This document shows positions 8,292-16,246 of a stretch of 64,000 nucleotides of DNA, piece after piece. Both the position numbers and the translations under genes were made by a program. Below the pieces are notes generated by a model. That model ran no database searches, was not told where the DNA came from, and saw nothing but the letters and a program-made list of their open reading frames with translations. The DNA is from Pseudalkalibacillus salsuginis (GTDB lineage: Bacteria; Bacillota; Bacilli; Bacillales; Fictibacillaceae). The DNA lies in assembly GCF_021646685.1 (NCBI RefSeq), contig NZ_JAKJHW010000002.1, positions 682,001-746,000 of the forward strand, given 5' to 3'. Position 1 is the stretch's first letter, and every line of letters begins with the position of its first letter.

Positions 8292-9718
8292 AATGATGAT
8301 CCTTTCTTGGTAAACCCAGCTCGTTGCATATTTCCCCATTCTTTCCGTCTTAATAAGAAATGGAAGAACCCTTCTAATCTCCATAGCAACGTTAGAGGTC
8401 TAAACCAGAAAACCTCCGTCAGGGACATGAAAATCAGGTGTACGACATCGCTTGTCCGCGGGTAGATATCTTTACTCCATGCATCCAATAATACCGAAGC
8501 AGTGGAAAATACAGCTCCATATAAAATGAAGAGGAGGGTGAGCAGTATCGCAAATTCATAATACATCCCACCAAAGAAAAAGGCGATGATAATATAGACA
8601 TACCCTCCTAGTTCAATCAGTGGCCCTAGACATTCTACCAGCCAAAAGTATGGGAATGAAATCATCCCGATCGCTCCATATTTCGGATTGAATGTCATTT
8701 TTTTATGTTTCCAAAGACTTTCGACCAATCCTTGATGCCATCGTCTCCTTTGCCTCCTTAACACAGCGTAGCTTTGGGGAGCTTCAGTCCAGCAAACAGG
8801 GTCTGGTACGAATTGGATTTGCTTCTTCAGCTTCTTTTCTTTCAGAAGACGATGCAGTTTGACGACCAACTCCATGTCTTCTCCCATTGTATGTTTTGAA
8901 TATCCGCCAACCTCTACGACCCATTTCTTTGAAAACACACTGAAAGCTCCTGAAATGATAAGGACGAGATTGAATTTGCTCAATGAAATCCTTCCCATCA
9001 TGAAGGCCCGTAAATACTCGATGACTTGCATGACGACAAGATGATTTTTTGATAAATTAGCTTCAAAAACAGAACCAAGTTTAACGTGATGCCCGTTTGC
9101 AATACGGACATTTCCGCCAACCGCGATCACTTCATCATTGGAGGATACGATTGGATTCATGACACGCAAAAGGGATTTCTCATTAAGAATCGAATCTCCA
9201 TCAATCGAACAAAAATAAGGGTACCTGGCCAAGTTGATTCCAGCGTTCAGCGCGTCTGCTTTTCCACCGTTTTCCTTTTCAATCAACCATAAATTTTGAT
9301 TAACATTAGATTGGTATATATGACGGATCGGTTCTGTCGGAATCTCTTTTCGTACGACTTTCTCAACCCTATTCATATGGAATTCACTTATCAGTTTCTG
9401 TTGTGTATCATCTGTCGACCCATCATTCACAATGATGATCTCTGTTTGTGGGAAGCGAAGACTTAACAAAGAGTGAATCGTATCAAGTACTCCTGCTTCT
9501 TCGTTATAAGCCGGGACGATAATCGTCACTGGTTTCATTAAAGCCGCGTTGAGGTTCCCCTCATCTATCCCGTCTTTATCCAGCTGATAGTCCTTTCGTA
9601 TATGGAGGAAAGCAATCGTCAACATCACTGTATAGGATAGAATGACGACAACCATATAAATGATGATCACATTTCCGAAGAAGAGGCTAAGAAGCTCCAT
9701 TGGACGATCGATACTCAT
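8288..9718 (-). CDS. Membrane glycosyltransferase family 2, processive type
   Basis: The 476-residue protein has one N-terminal helix (about 15-38), a cytosolic GT-A domain, then three to four C-terminal helices, as in PgaC, hyaluronan and cellulose synthases. All motifs of processive GT2 enzymes are present: VTIIVPAYNEE (64-74), NDGSTDDT (98-105), SIDGDS with the metal-binding DxD (D173, D175), GED at 279-281 as catalytic base, and Q323-x2-R326-W327. It should polymerise a nucleotide sugar at the inner membrane face and export the chain. It is third in a four-gene operon, 8 bases after the HEAT gene and overlapping the hydrolase gene. The sugar is unknown. Confidence 0.88.
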   Translation of the reverse strand: MSIDRPMELLSLFFGNVIIIYMVVVILSYTVMLTIAFLHIRKDYQLDKDGIDEGNLNAALMKPVTIIVPAYNEEAGVLDTIHSLLSLRFPQTEIIIVNDGSTDDTQQKLISEFHMNRVEKVVRKEIPTEPIRHIYQSNVNQNLWLIEKENGGKADALNAGINLARYPYFCSIDGDSILNEKSLLRVMNPIVSSNDEVIAVGGNVRIANGHHVKLGSVFEANLSKNHLVVMQVIEYLRAFMMGRISLSKFNLVLIISGAFSVFSKKWVVEVGGYSKHTMGEDMELVVKLHRLLKEKKLKKQIQFVPDPVCWTEAPQSYAVLRRQRRRWHQGLVESLWKHKKMTFNPKYGAIGMISFPYFWLVECLGPLIELGGYVYIIIAFFFGGMYYEFAILLTLLFILYGAVFSTASVLLDAWSKDIYPRTSDVVHLIFMSLTEVFWFRPLTLLWRLEGFFHFLLRRKEWGNMQRAGFTKKGSSL

Positions 9719-9726
9719 TTATTCAT

Positions 9727-10773
9727 TCAAGATCCTTTCTTAAGGATTTCATTTACCATTTCAATGGCAAATTTATCCCTCGACGTTTGAATAAAGGCTT
9801 GCAGCTTTTCTTTTCCATTTTTGATGCTTCCGACTGTTTTCGCTGCCTGATTACGGACCCACCAAGACTCATCCTCCAATAGGATCTTGAAGCAGGAAAA
9901 AGTCTCATCCAAGGGTAATCGGCCTAATAGCTTGGTCACCATCAACCTTTCTTCCCATAAAGATGAATGGACAAAATGCAGATAAGTCTCGGGGTTTATG
10001 ATCCACCCACTCTCATAAATCGCTTTCAACAATCGGATACGTATTTCAGCTTCTTCATGATGTAACAGTCCTTCTAAGAAAGGGACATAATCCGTCTCTC
10101 GCTTCAGCCCTAACGTATCAATGATTGAAAATTGACAGGGTCTCGGTACTTCATCGAACACCTGCAGCAATCTTTCGAGATGGTCCTGCTCGAAATTGAG
10201 TACTAGTTTTCGATATTCATGTTCTGAAAATAGGACTGGTTCAATGATGATTTTCTCTATGCATGAGTTAATGTCGAATTTCGAATAGATTTTAAGTAAT
10301 TGTAACCACTCTTCCTTTGAACATTTTTTAAGTTCTTGTTTTTTGCAGTCGTCGAGAAGAATGTCAATTTGAAAATCAGAAATCCGGTATAATGCGTTCA
10401 TCCTTGCACTCCACTTTCTTCGCTTAAGCTGATCACCATAATAGTGACTCAGGTATTGATTTGAAAAACTTCTTATTTTTTTGTGGATATCTGGATTCGA
10501 TATATTCGCCAAATAGCTTGATAATATTTTCTCTATTACTCGAATCTCATCTTCATTTTCAGGAACCAATCTTTTATCTGCTCTTTCTCCTTTATTGATG
10601 AGATAGTGATACCAGCCATGTTGGATCTCCTTTAAATACTTCTCGTCACGTCTGATCTGTATGTTTTTTCTCTTATGCAGAATGATGACATATATGGCTA
10701 AACACATAAGGATCAACAGGTTGACGATAATTATTCTGCTTAATATCTCAATCGATAAGCCGATCATACCCAT
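9727..10773 (-). CDS. Membrane-anchored HEAT-repeat protein
   Basis: The 348-residue protein has one N-terminal membrane helix (about 7-31), followed by basic HKRKN, then a cytosolic helical region. The last 130 residues contain repeated helix pairs of HEAT type (for example DYVPFLEGLLHHEEAEIRIRLLKAI and the segment around SWWVRNQAAKTVGSI). HEAT repeats are protein-binding scaffolds, so it probably links the regulator encoded upstream with the glycosyltransferase downstream. The ATG lies 10 bases inside the upstream gene. No catalytic motif is visible. Confidence 0.75.
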   Translation of the reverse strand: MGMIGLSIEILSRIIIVNLLILMCLAIYVIILHKRKNIQIRRDEKYLKEIQHGWYHYLINKGERADKRLVPENEDEIRVIEKILSSYLANISNPDIHKKIRSFSNQYLSHYYGDQLKRRKWSARMNALYRISDFQIDILLDDCKKQELKKCSKEEWLQLLKIYSKFDINSCIEKIIIEPVLFSEHEYRKLVLNFEQDHLERLLQVFDEVPRPCQFSIIDTLGLKRETDYVPFLEGLLHHEEAEIRIRLLKAIYESGWIINPETYLHFVHSSLWEERLMVTKLLGRLPLDETFSCFKILLEDESWWVRNQAAKTVGSIKNGKEKLQAFIQTSRDKFAIEMVNEILKKGS

Positions 10774-11675
10774 AACCTTTCCAGTGTTCTTTTCAATTGT
10801 GCTTCAAGCAGGCGAATGTTGAATGGTTTTATGATGTAATGATCGACTCCGCTCTCGTATGCATAAATGATATCTTCTTCTGAGTTTCTTTTCGTCATCA
10901 TATAAATGATGAATCGTTTGTTATTCGGGAGCTTCCTGATCATATGCAAAACTTCCAAACCATTCTTTCTTGGTAAAATATCATTCATGATGATCAGGTG
11001 TGTATGACTTGTGGAAGACCAATCTGATTGAAGAAAGTCCTCCCCCTCTTGGAACATCCTTATAAGCAGCTGAAACTGATCCGAAGATATGTTATGTAGA
11101 GTAGCAGTCAGGATATTCGTAAGGATTTCATCTTCCTCGATGATACTTACCTTAACTTCCTCCATGTTCTTTTCTTTATAATCAATGACATACTCAATAA
11201 CCCAATCTCCTGTTCTTGAAGAATTGGCTAACGCTTGTTGTCCTTTGTCCAACAAATCTTCAAATTGTACATCGCCATTCCCGATCTCAGCGACACCCGA
11301 AGAAAATATCAGATCATAGATCAGGAATAAGCGATCATCACTATCTTTTACATCGTTAAATATACGTTCTAAGAACGCTTTTGCTTCTTCTTCTTTACTT
11401 TGTGATAAAATGACAGCCCATTGATAAGGTTTTGACAATTTGACGACTACGTCTGTCTGTCTGATCTTACTTACTAAATAGGATGTAATCCCTTGATCGA
11501 TGAAATCCTCGTCTTCCTTCCGGAAAATCGTCTGACTATGAACCGTCAGGAAAATGGCTGTCATGGAGGTTTTGGAACGTTCGACATTTGCCTTCAATAC
11601 ATCGAAGAATCGCACTGCCTGTCTCTCATCAAGCAACATGCCTCCTGATTGATTACTTTCCCGGATTTTGTCCAC
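10764..11675 (-). CDS. Degenerate GGDEF domain fused to an atypical receiver domain
   Basis: This 303-residue protein starts at GTG 11675 with ribosome site GAGGTG. Residues about 15-160 follow a GGDEF fold, but the signature GG[DE]EF is replaced by KPYQW (82-86) and the later SIGVA motif reads SSGVA (125-129), so it should not make c-di-GMP. Residues about 174-300 form a receiver domain with the acidic pocket (E180, E181, D182), T261 and K283 of PFN intact. The phosphorylated Asp position is Asn231 (IIMNDILP). It has no DNA-binding or output domain. It heads the polysaccharide operon and is probably a ligand-sensing or protein-binding regulator of the synthase. Confidence 0.8.
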   Translation of the reverse strand: MDKIRESNQSGGMLLDERQAVRFFDVLKANVERSKTSMTAIFLTVHSQTIFRKEDEDFIDQGITSYLVSKIRQTDVVVKLSKPYQWAVILSQSKEEEAKAFLERIFNDVKDSDDRLFLIYDLIFSSGVAEIGNGDVQFEDLLDKGQQALANSSRTGDWVIEYVIDYKEKNMEEVKVSIIEEDEILTNILTATLHNISSDQFQLLIRMFQEGEDFLQSDWSSTSHTHLIIMNDILPRKNGLEVLHMIRKLPNNKRFIIYMMTKRNSEEDIIYAYESGVDHYIIKPFNIRLLEAQLKRTLERLWV

Positions 11676-12366
11676 CCTTCATACACCTCATTTTCTCTTA
11701 TCTACGTTTATTGAAGAAAGACCATTTATAATTCTATCGGCATCCAGCTCTTTTCTTATAAAGTGACTTCATCCTCCCATTTTTACACCCAATCTGATGA
11801 CGGAACTGATAATAGGCTGTTGGGGCACATCAAGTCACCAACCTATATAAATTCGGAAGATTATGTATAATGTGTTTTATGGCTCTCACCCATTATTTCG
11901 GCTGGTTTGAATATAAATTCAAGCATGGACTATGCTGCTAAGACGAAAATGTCAACCAAATTAAAAAGGTTTTACCCTGGCTTGCCACCCATCGATTGCT
12001 TTTAACAAACCTCGCTGAAAAATAGGACTTTACTCACAGAACTAGATACTACTAATTATTACAATTTTTTTTATTCAATACAATCTTTATGTCTTTAAGA
12101 AAGGCAGTCTATCGTATAGATTGAATTCGGAAATATAATCGCTCTCTGCGGGCAATTTCTCGCCTATGTTATTTCATCATATCCCGCTAGCCTCGTATGT
12201 TACTTATCTACTTATTTTTCGTAACACTTCCTCTTAACTGATACAAGGGTCCTATGTTTTGTCCTCGAATTGGTATATTAAGGAACATGGTCGTATAGAC
12301 ATCTATACCAGTTGTTGCTACACTTTTCCATGTAAGCGTAATCCATTGAAAGGGAGTGGACACGAT
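11676..12366. other. 690-bp gap between divergent operons
   Basis: This gap must hold the promoters of the polysaccharide operon (minus) and the EEP-GH3 pair (plus). On the minus strand TAGAAT near 11735 could be a -10, but no good -35 accompanies it. A hairpin candidate pairs GTTGG (11819-11823) with CCAAC (11838-11842). I see no convincing gene or known riboswitch. Confidence 0.4.
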
Positions 12367-13272
12367 TTGAATGTTTTCAAGTTGATGCTACGTGTTGCTG
12401 TATTGGGAATGCTCATCTCCGGTATGGTCGGTGGATCCGGAACCGTATTCGCCAAAGAGGATTCCACCGGTACAGAGGTAAATATCCGTGTCATGACGTA
12501 CAATATCCATGCTGGAGCCGGGTCAGATGGTGTGTATGACACTGAACGGATCGCCAAGGTCATTGAGGAGTCCGGTGCAGAGATCATCGGCTTACAGGAA
12601 GTCGATGTACATTGGGGAGCACGCAGCAACTATGACAACATCGTCAAAGACATCGCCGAGCAGCTGGACATGCATTATTTCTTCGCCCCAATTTATGATT
12701 TCGATCCTCCTTCAGAAGATACCCCTAGAAGACAATTTGGAGTAGCTGTACTTAGCAAGTATCCGATTCTTCAAGCAACTAACCACGAGATTACGAGACT
12801 TTCTACACAAAATGCCGAACCTAAACCGACACCTTCACCAGGATTTGCTGAAGCCATCATTAATGTGAATGGAAAAATCGTCCCTTTTTACGTCACTCAT
12901 TTGGATTACCGCGGTGATCCGACCGTCCGAATGATCCAGGTCGATGATATGCTGAATATCTTTGAGGATCAGGCTGGTGACAAGATTCTTGTCGGTGATA
13001 TGAACGCCATACCTAATGCACCAGAGTTGTCGCCGTTATTCGATAATTTCACTGATGCATGGAGCATCAACCCAGATGATTCGCCTGGATTTACATACTC
13101 CGCCCTTTCACCAAGCAAGCGAATCGATTACATTTTTACATCCGATAAAATGACTATACAACATAGCGAAGTATTATCTACACTAGCTTCCGACCATTTG
13201 CCTGTCATTGCGGACATCACTTTGGCCCGAGGAAATAATGGACCGATTTTGAAAGGGGATGAATTACCTTGA
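12367..13272 (+). CDS. Secreted endonuclease/exonuclease/phosphatase (EEP) family protein
   Basis: The start is TTG 12367, 9 bases after AGGGAG; the upstream in-frame extension to 12259 has no ribosome site. Residues 1-29 form a signal peptide ending TVFA. The mature part carries the EEP-fold motifs in order: MTYNIHAG, LQEVD (metal Glu), THLDYRGD, VGDMNA (metal-binding Asp and Asn), RIDYIF and SDHLPV (catalytic His). Such enzymes cleave phosphodiesters or phosphoesters with Mg2+; substrates range from DNA to phospholipids and inositol phosphates. Its stop overlaps the start of the GH3 gene (TTGA), so both enzymes are made and exported together. Confidence 0.85.
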   Translation: MNVFKLMLRVAVLGMLISGMVGGSGTVFAKEDSTGTEVNIRVMTYNIHAGAGSDGVYDTERIAKVIEESGAEIIGLQEVDVHWGARSNYDNIVKDIAEQLDMHYFFAPIYDFDPPSEDTPRRQFGVAVLSKYPILQATNHEITRLSTQNAEPKPTPSPGFAEAIINVNGKIVPFYVTHLDYRGDPTVRMIQVDDMLNIFEDQAGDKILVGDMNAIPNAPELSPLFDNFTDAWSINPDDSPGFTYSALSPSKRIDYIFTSDKMTIQHSEVLSTLASDHLPVIADITLARGNNGPILKGDELP

Positions 13273-15041
13273 AAAAGTTCTTTGCTAGAGCGACACTTTT
13301 GATGATAGCCATGCTTCTCTTCGTACCAAGTTTTGCAAATGCATCCTGGGATGACCCGACCAAGCCGGGTTGGGATGATGAAGAAGCGCGCAGAGGTTGG
13401 ATCCAGAATAAAATTCAACACATGAGCCTAGAGGAAAAGGTCGGTCAATTGTTTATGATCCATGTCTATGGACAAACACCTACCGATCCGAGTTATGAAG
13501 AGACCAACTTAAGGCGGAACCGTGGCGTGAAAAACTTCAAAGAAGCGATTGAGAAGTACCACATCGGGGGTATCATCTACTTCAACTGGACGGACAATAT
13601 CGGAACACCGATTGACTTCGGACAGGTCAATGCCCTCTCGAACGGGTTGCAGGATATCGCGATGGAGCAACGGATGCCGATCCCGTTGATGATTGCGACG
13701 GATCAAGAAGGTGGTGTGGTGGCCCGTGTGACAGAACCTGCTACGGTTTTCCCGGGGAACATGGCACTTGGCGCAACCAGATCTGCCGAGTATGCACGGC
13801 AATCTGCTGAAATCATGGGACTTGAATTGAAGAGCCTTGGCATCAATATGGATCTCGCTCCTGTATTGGATGTGAATATGAATCCGGATAATCCGGTCAT
13901 CGGGGTTCGATCTTTTTCGGAGAATCCTGATCTAGTAGCAGAAATGGGTGCCGCTCAAGTAACCGGATATCAAAATGAAAACGTGATGGCGACAGCAAAA
14001 CACTTCCCTGGCCATGGCGACACGGATGTGGATTCCCACTATGGTCTCCCGATCATCAACCATGATCTTGAGACGTTACACGAAGTTGATTTAAAACCAT
14101 TCAAAGCTGCGATCGATGCCGGAATCGATGCGATCATGCCTGCCCATATCGTCGTCCCCGCCCTCGATGATTCTGGACTTCCTGCCACATTGTCCAAACC
14201 GATCCTGACGGACTTGCTTCGTAAGGAAATGGGGTTTGACGGTGTCATCATCACAGACAGCCTAGGAATGTCCGGAGCGAATGTCGTTCCTCCCGATCGT
14301 GTACCGGTCGAGGCTTTCATAGCTGGAGCAGACATTTTACTGAATCCGCCTGATGTCCCACTTGCCTACAATGCGGTTTTGGACGCGGTGAAAAGCGGTG
14401 AAATTTCAGGGAAACGATTGAATGAGTCGGTCTTCCGTATCCTGGAGTTGAAGTTTAAACGGGGGCTATTCCATGACCCAAAGACACCTGAAGACGCGAT
14501 TGAAAATATCGGTCAAGAGGGGAATCTGGCGCTTGCAGACCAAATGACGGAAGACAGCATCACACTTGTAAAAAATGATGATGTATTGCCGCTTGATACG
14601 GAAAAAGATGTCTTGATCACAGGTCCTTCGATCGGAAATCCAGGAATGCTAGCTGACTTATTGTCGAAAAAGGGATACTCCGCAGCAGCATATGCGACTG
14701 GAACAAGCCCGACCTCGACCCAAATTGCGAACGCTGTCCAGCAGGCTGCTGATAAAGATACGGTAATTGTGACCGCTTATAGCGCAAATCTCAACAATGC
14801 ACAACAGCGGTTCGTAAAAGAATTGATGGAAACAGGTAAGGAAGTGGTCGTCGCCTCAATGCGGAATCCCTACGATATCATCGCATTTCCTGACGTTCAC
14901 GCCAATGTGGTGACCTACGGATTTCGGGATGTCTCGGTTAAAGCGCTTGCGAAAGTCATCGCCGGCGAAGTGAATCCTACAGGCAAACTCCCTGTCACCA
15001 TCCCAGACCTTTACGAATACGGTCATGGACTATCTTACTGA
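13269..15041 (+). CDS. Secreted glycoside hydrolase family 3, NagZ-like beta-N-acetylhexosaminidase
   Basis: The start is TTG 13269, after GAAAGGGGATG, overlapping the previous gene's stop. A signal peptide (1-25, ending ANA) directs export; no lipobox is seen. The NagZ signature KHFPGHGDTDVDSH spans 244-257, including the Asp-His acid/base dyad (D254, H257), and ITDSLGM places the nucleophile at Asp330. A second domain of about 200 residues follows. The enzyme should remove terminal N-acetylglucosamine from muropeptides or chitin oligomers outside the cell. Bacillus NagZ homologues are around 640 residues; this one is 590. A terminator follows. Confidence 0.9.
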   Translation: MKKFFARATLLMIAMLLFVPSFANASWDDPTKPGWDDEEARRGWIQNKIQHMSLEEKVGQLFMIHVYGQTPTDPSYEETNLRRNRGVKNFKEAIEKYHIGGIIYFNWTDNIGTPIDFGQVNALSNGLQDIAMEQRMPIPLMIATDQEGGVVARVTEPATVFPGNMALGATRSAEYARQSAEIMGLELKSLGINMDLAPVLDVNMNPDNPVIGVRSFSENPDLVAEMGAAQVTGYQNENVMATAKHFPGHGDTDVDSHYGLPIINHDLETLHEVDLKPFKAAIDAGIDAIMPAHIVVPALDDSGLPATLSKPILTDLLRKEMGFDGVIITDSLGMSGANVVPPDRVPVEAFIAGADILLNPPDVPLAYNAVLDAVKSGEISGKRLNESVFRILELKFKRGLFHDPKTPEDAIENIGQEGNLALADQMTEDSITLVKNDDVLPLDTEKDVLITGPSIGNPGMLADLLSKKGYSAAAYATGTSPTSTQIANAVQQAADKDTVIVTAYSANLNNAQQRFVKELMETGKEVVVASMRNPYDIIAFPDVHANVVTYGFRDVSVKALAKVIAGEVNPTGKLPVTIPDLYEYGHGLSY

Positions 15042-15073
15042 TTGAGATTCGTGATCACCATTTGATACAAAAT

Positions 15074-15113
15074 GGGGCTGTCCACACAAAAAGTGATCAG
15101 ACAGCCCTTTCTT
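15074..15113 (+). terminator. Rho-independent terminator
   Basis: GGGCTGTC (15075-15082) pairs with GACAGCCC (15100-15107), followed by TTTCTT. It ends the EEP-GH3 transcript. Confidence 0.85.
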
Positions 15114-15139
15114 GAATAAAAATTTTGGTTATGGTGAAG

Positions 15140-15316
15140 AACTGTCCAGCTCCAACGACCAACCACTTGGATCACTTCAGTCCTCCTGGGGGGGTCGACA
15201 CATTGAAGTCCTACTTAAGAAGTTACCCACACAGAACCGAACTTTGTTTGGTTCGAGCCTCCTCGTCTGACTTCCTGTGACCTTCGTGGTTAACCAGGGC
15301 GTTTTCGCTTTTCTTC
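15140..15316 (-). repeat. Dispersed intergenic repeat, copy A
   Basis: Read on the minus strand, this stretch runs from AGAAAAGCGAAAACGCCC through CCACGAAGGTCAC and GACGAGGAGGCT to AAGTGATCCAAGTGGTTGG and GTTGGAGCTGGAC. The same ordered blocks occur on the plus strand at 39786-39972. This copy has about 60 extra bases in the middle, with their own inverted repeat GAACC...GGTTC. It has no coding potential and sits in a gap between convergent genes. Confidence 0.85.
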
Positions 15317-15317
15317 G

Positions 15318-15863
15318 TTATTTTAATACGTCGTTGATCTTGACTTTCCAAATCAAATGATCCAATCCTTCCCCCCAATAATCCTTAAGCGAATAATCAG
15401 GTTCACCGAATTTCTTTTTCCAGATTTTTTGAGCATTGTCATATCCGCTGTCTAAACAGAATTCTTCCATTCCTTTCTTCTTTAAAGAAAGAAACATCGC
15501 ATTCAACAAGGAATTGCCGAACCCCTTCCCCTGATAGTCTGGATGGACGAAGACTGTCCCTACCTCCACCAGGTCTTTTAAAGCTTCATTCGTACACGTT
15601 CGTATGAGATCACTTACGGGTCCATATTCAATCGACCCAATGACCTCGTCATCAGCCACAGCAATCAGAAAATACCGTTTCTGACCATTACTTGCTAGGT
15701 CGTAATCTAAATATTTTCTCTTACTTTCGATTTCTTCTTCCATATCTTCAATTTTCTGCTCTATACCTTCTTTCCTGAACGTGTCTGTAATCACTAACCT
15801 GAAAAATCGATTCACCTTTTGTATGTCACCATCTCTCGGCCGTCTAATTTCAAACGTCACCAT
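15318..15863 (-). CDS. GNAT family N-acetyltransferase
   Basis: The start is ATG 15863 (MVTFEIRRPRDGD), behind GGGGAGGGG; the frame extends 19 codons upstream without a ribosome site. The 181-residue product has the GNAT fold: an N-terminal RRPRDGD strand-loop, then VEVGTVFVHPDYQGKGFGN, in which V-x-P-x-x-Q-G-x-G-x-G is the acetyl-CoA pyrophosphate-binding motif A. The C-terminal EEFCLDSGYDNAQKIWKKKFG matches motif B. The acceptor substrate is unknown. Its 3' end abuts a dispersed repeat. Confidence 0.85.
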   Translation of the reverse strand: MVTFEIRRPRDGDIQKVNRFFRLVITDTFRKEGIEQKIEDMEEEIESKRKYLDYDLASNGQKRYFLIAVADDEVIGSIEYGPVSDLIRTCTNEALKDLVEVGTVFVHPDYQGKGFGNSLLNAMFLSLKKKGMEEFCLDSGYDNAQKIWKKKFGEPDYSLKDYWGEGLDHLIWKVKINDVLK

Positions 15864-16168
15864 CCTGTTCCCCTCCCCTAAACGATACAATGCATCCACC
15901 TTATGAAGCCACAATGACACGGTTTAAACAATAAGGTGTTGGTTATAACTCCAATTAATCACCATAATCATACCATTTAATGAGTTGTCACGATGGGAGA
16001 AACAAGTGTCCGGTTCTCCTTTTCCCTCCATTCGATCAATCAACAATTTCTTTATTTATGTCTTAAATATAGATTCATCTCCTATATGTGTTCGTTATGC
16101 AACAGATCGACGTATATTGTTTATGGTCGGATCGCTTGATATTGGATAGAATGACAGCGAACACATCG

Positions 16169-16195
16169 TTGTATTATCAACACAATGTTTATAAT
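16169..16195 (+). promoter_or_regulatory. Promoter -10 with overlapping palindrome
   Basis: TATAAT lies at 16190-16195. Upstream, 16169-16185 is a near-perfect inverted repeat, TTGTATT-ATC-AACACAA, covering the -35 position (TTGTAT). This arrangement fits a repressor operator for the downstream gene; its regulator is not identified. The gap 15864-16246 otherwise shows nothing. Confidence 0.5.
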
Positions 16196-16246
16196 TCAAT
16201 CCACAATCATCCGTAAAAAACGAATCGATCCGAAGGAGGAAGCGAA

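Noticed and set aside
8292-8384. N-terminal extension of the hydrolase-like protein to 1091 residues
   Set aside because: It lies inside the glycosyltransferase gene; ATG 8291 has a ribosome site and a signal-like helix directly after it.
11800-12250. Riboswitch in the 690-bp gap upstream of the polysaccharide operon and EEP-GH3 pair
   Set aside because: A weak GTTGG/CCAAC hairpin is present, but none of the conserved cores of known riboswitch classes could be recognised.
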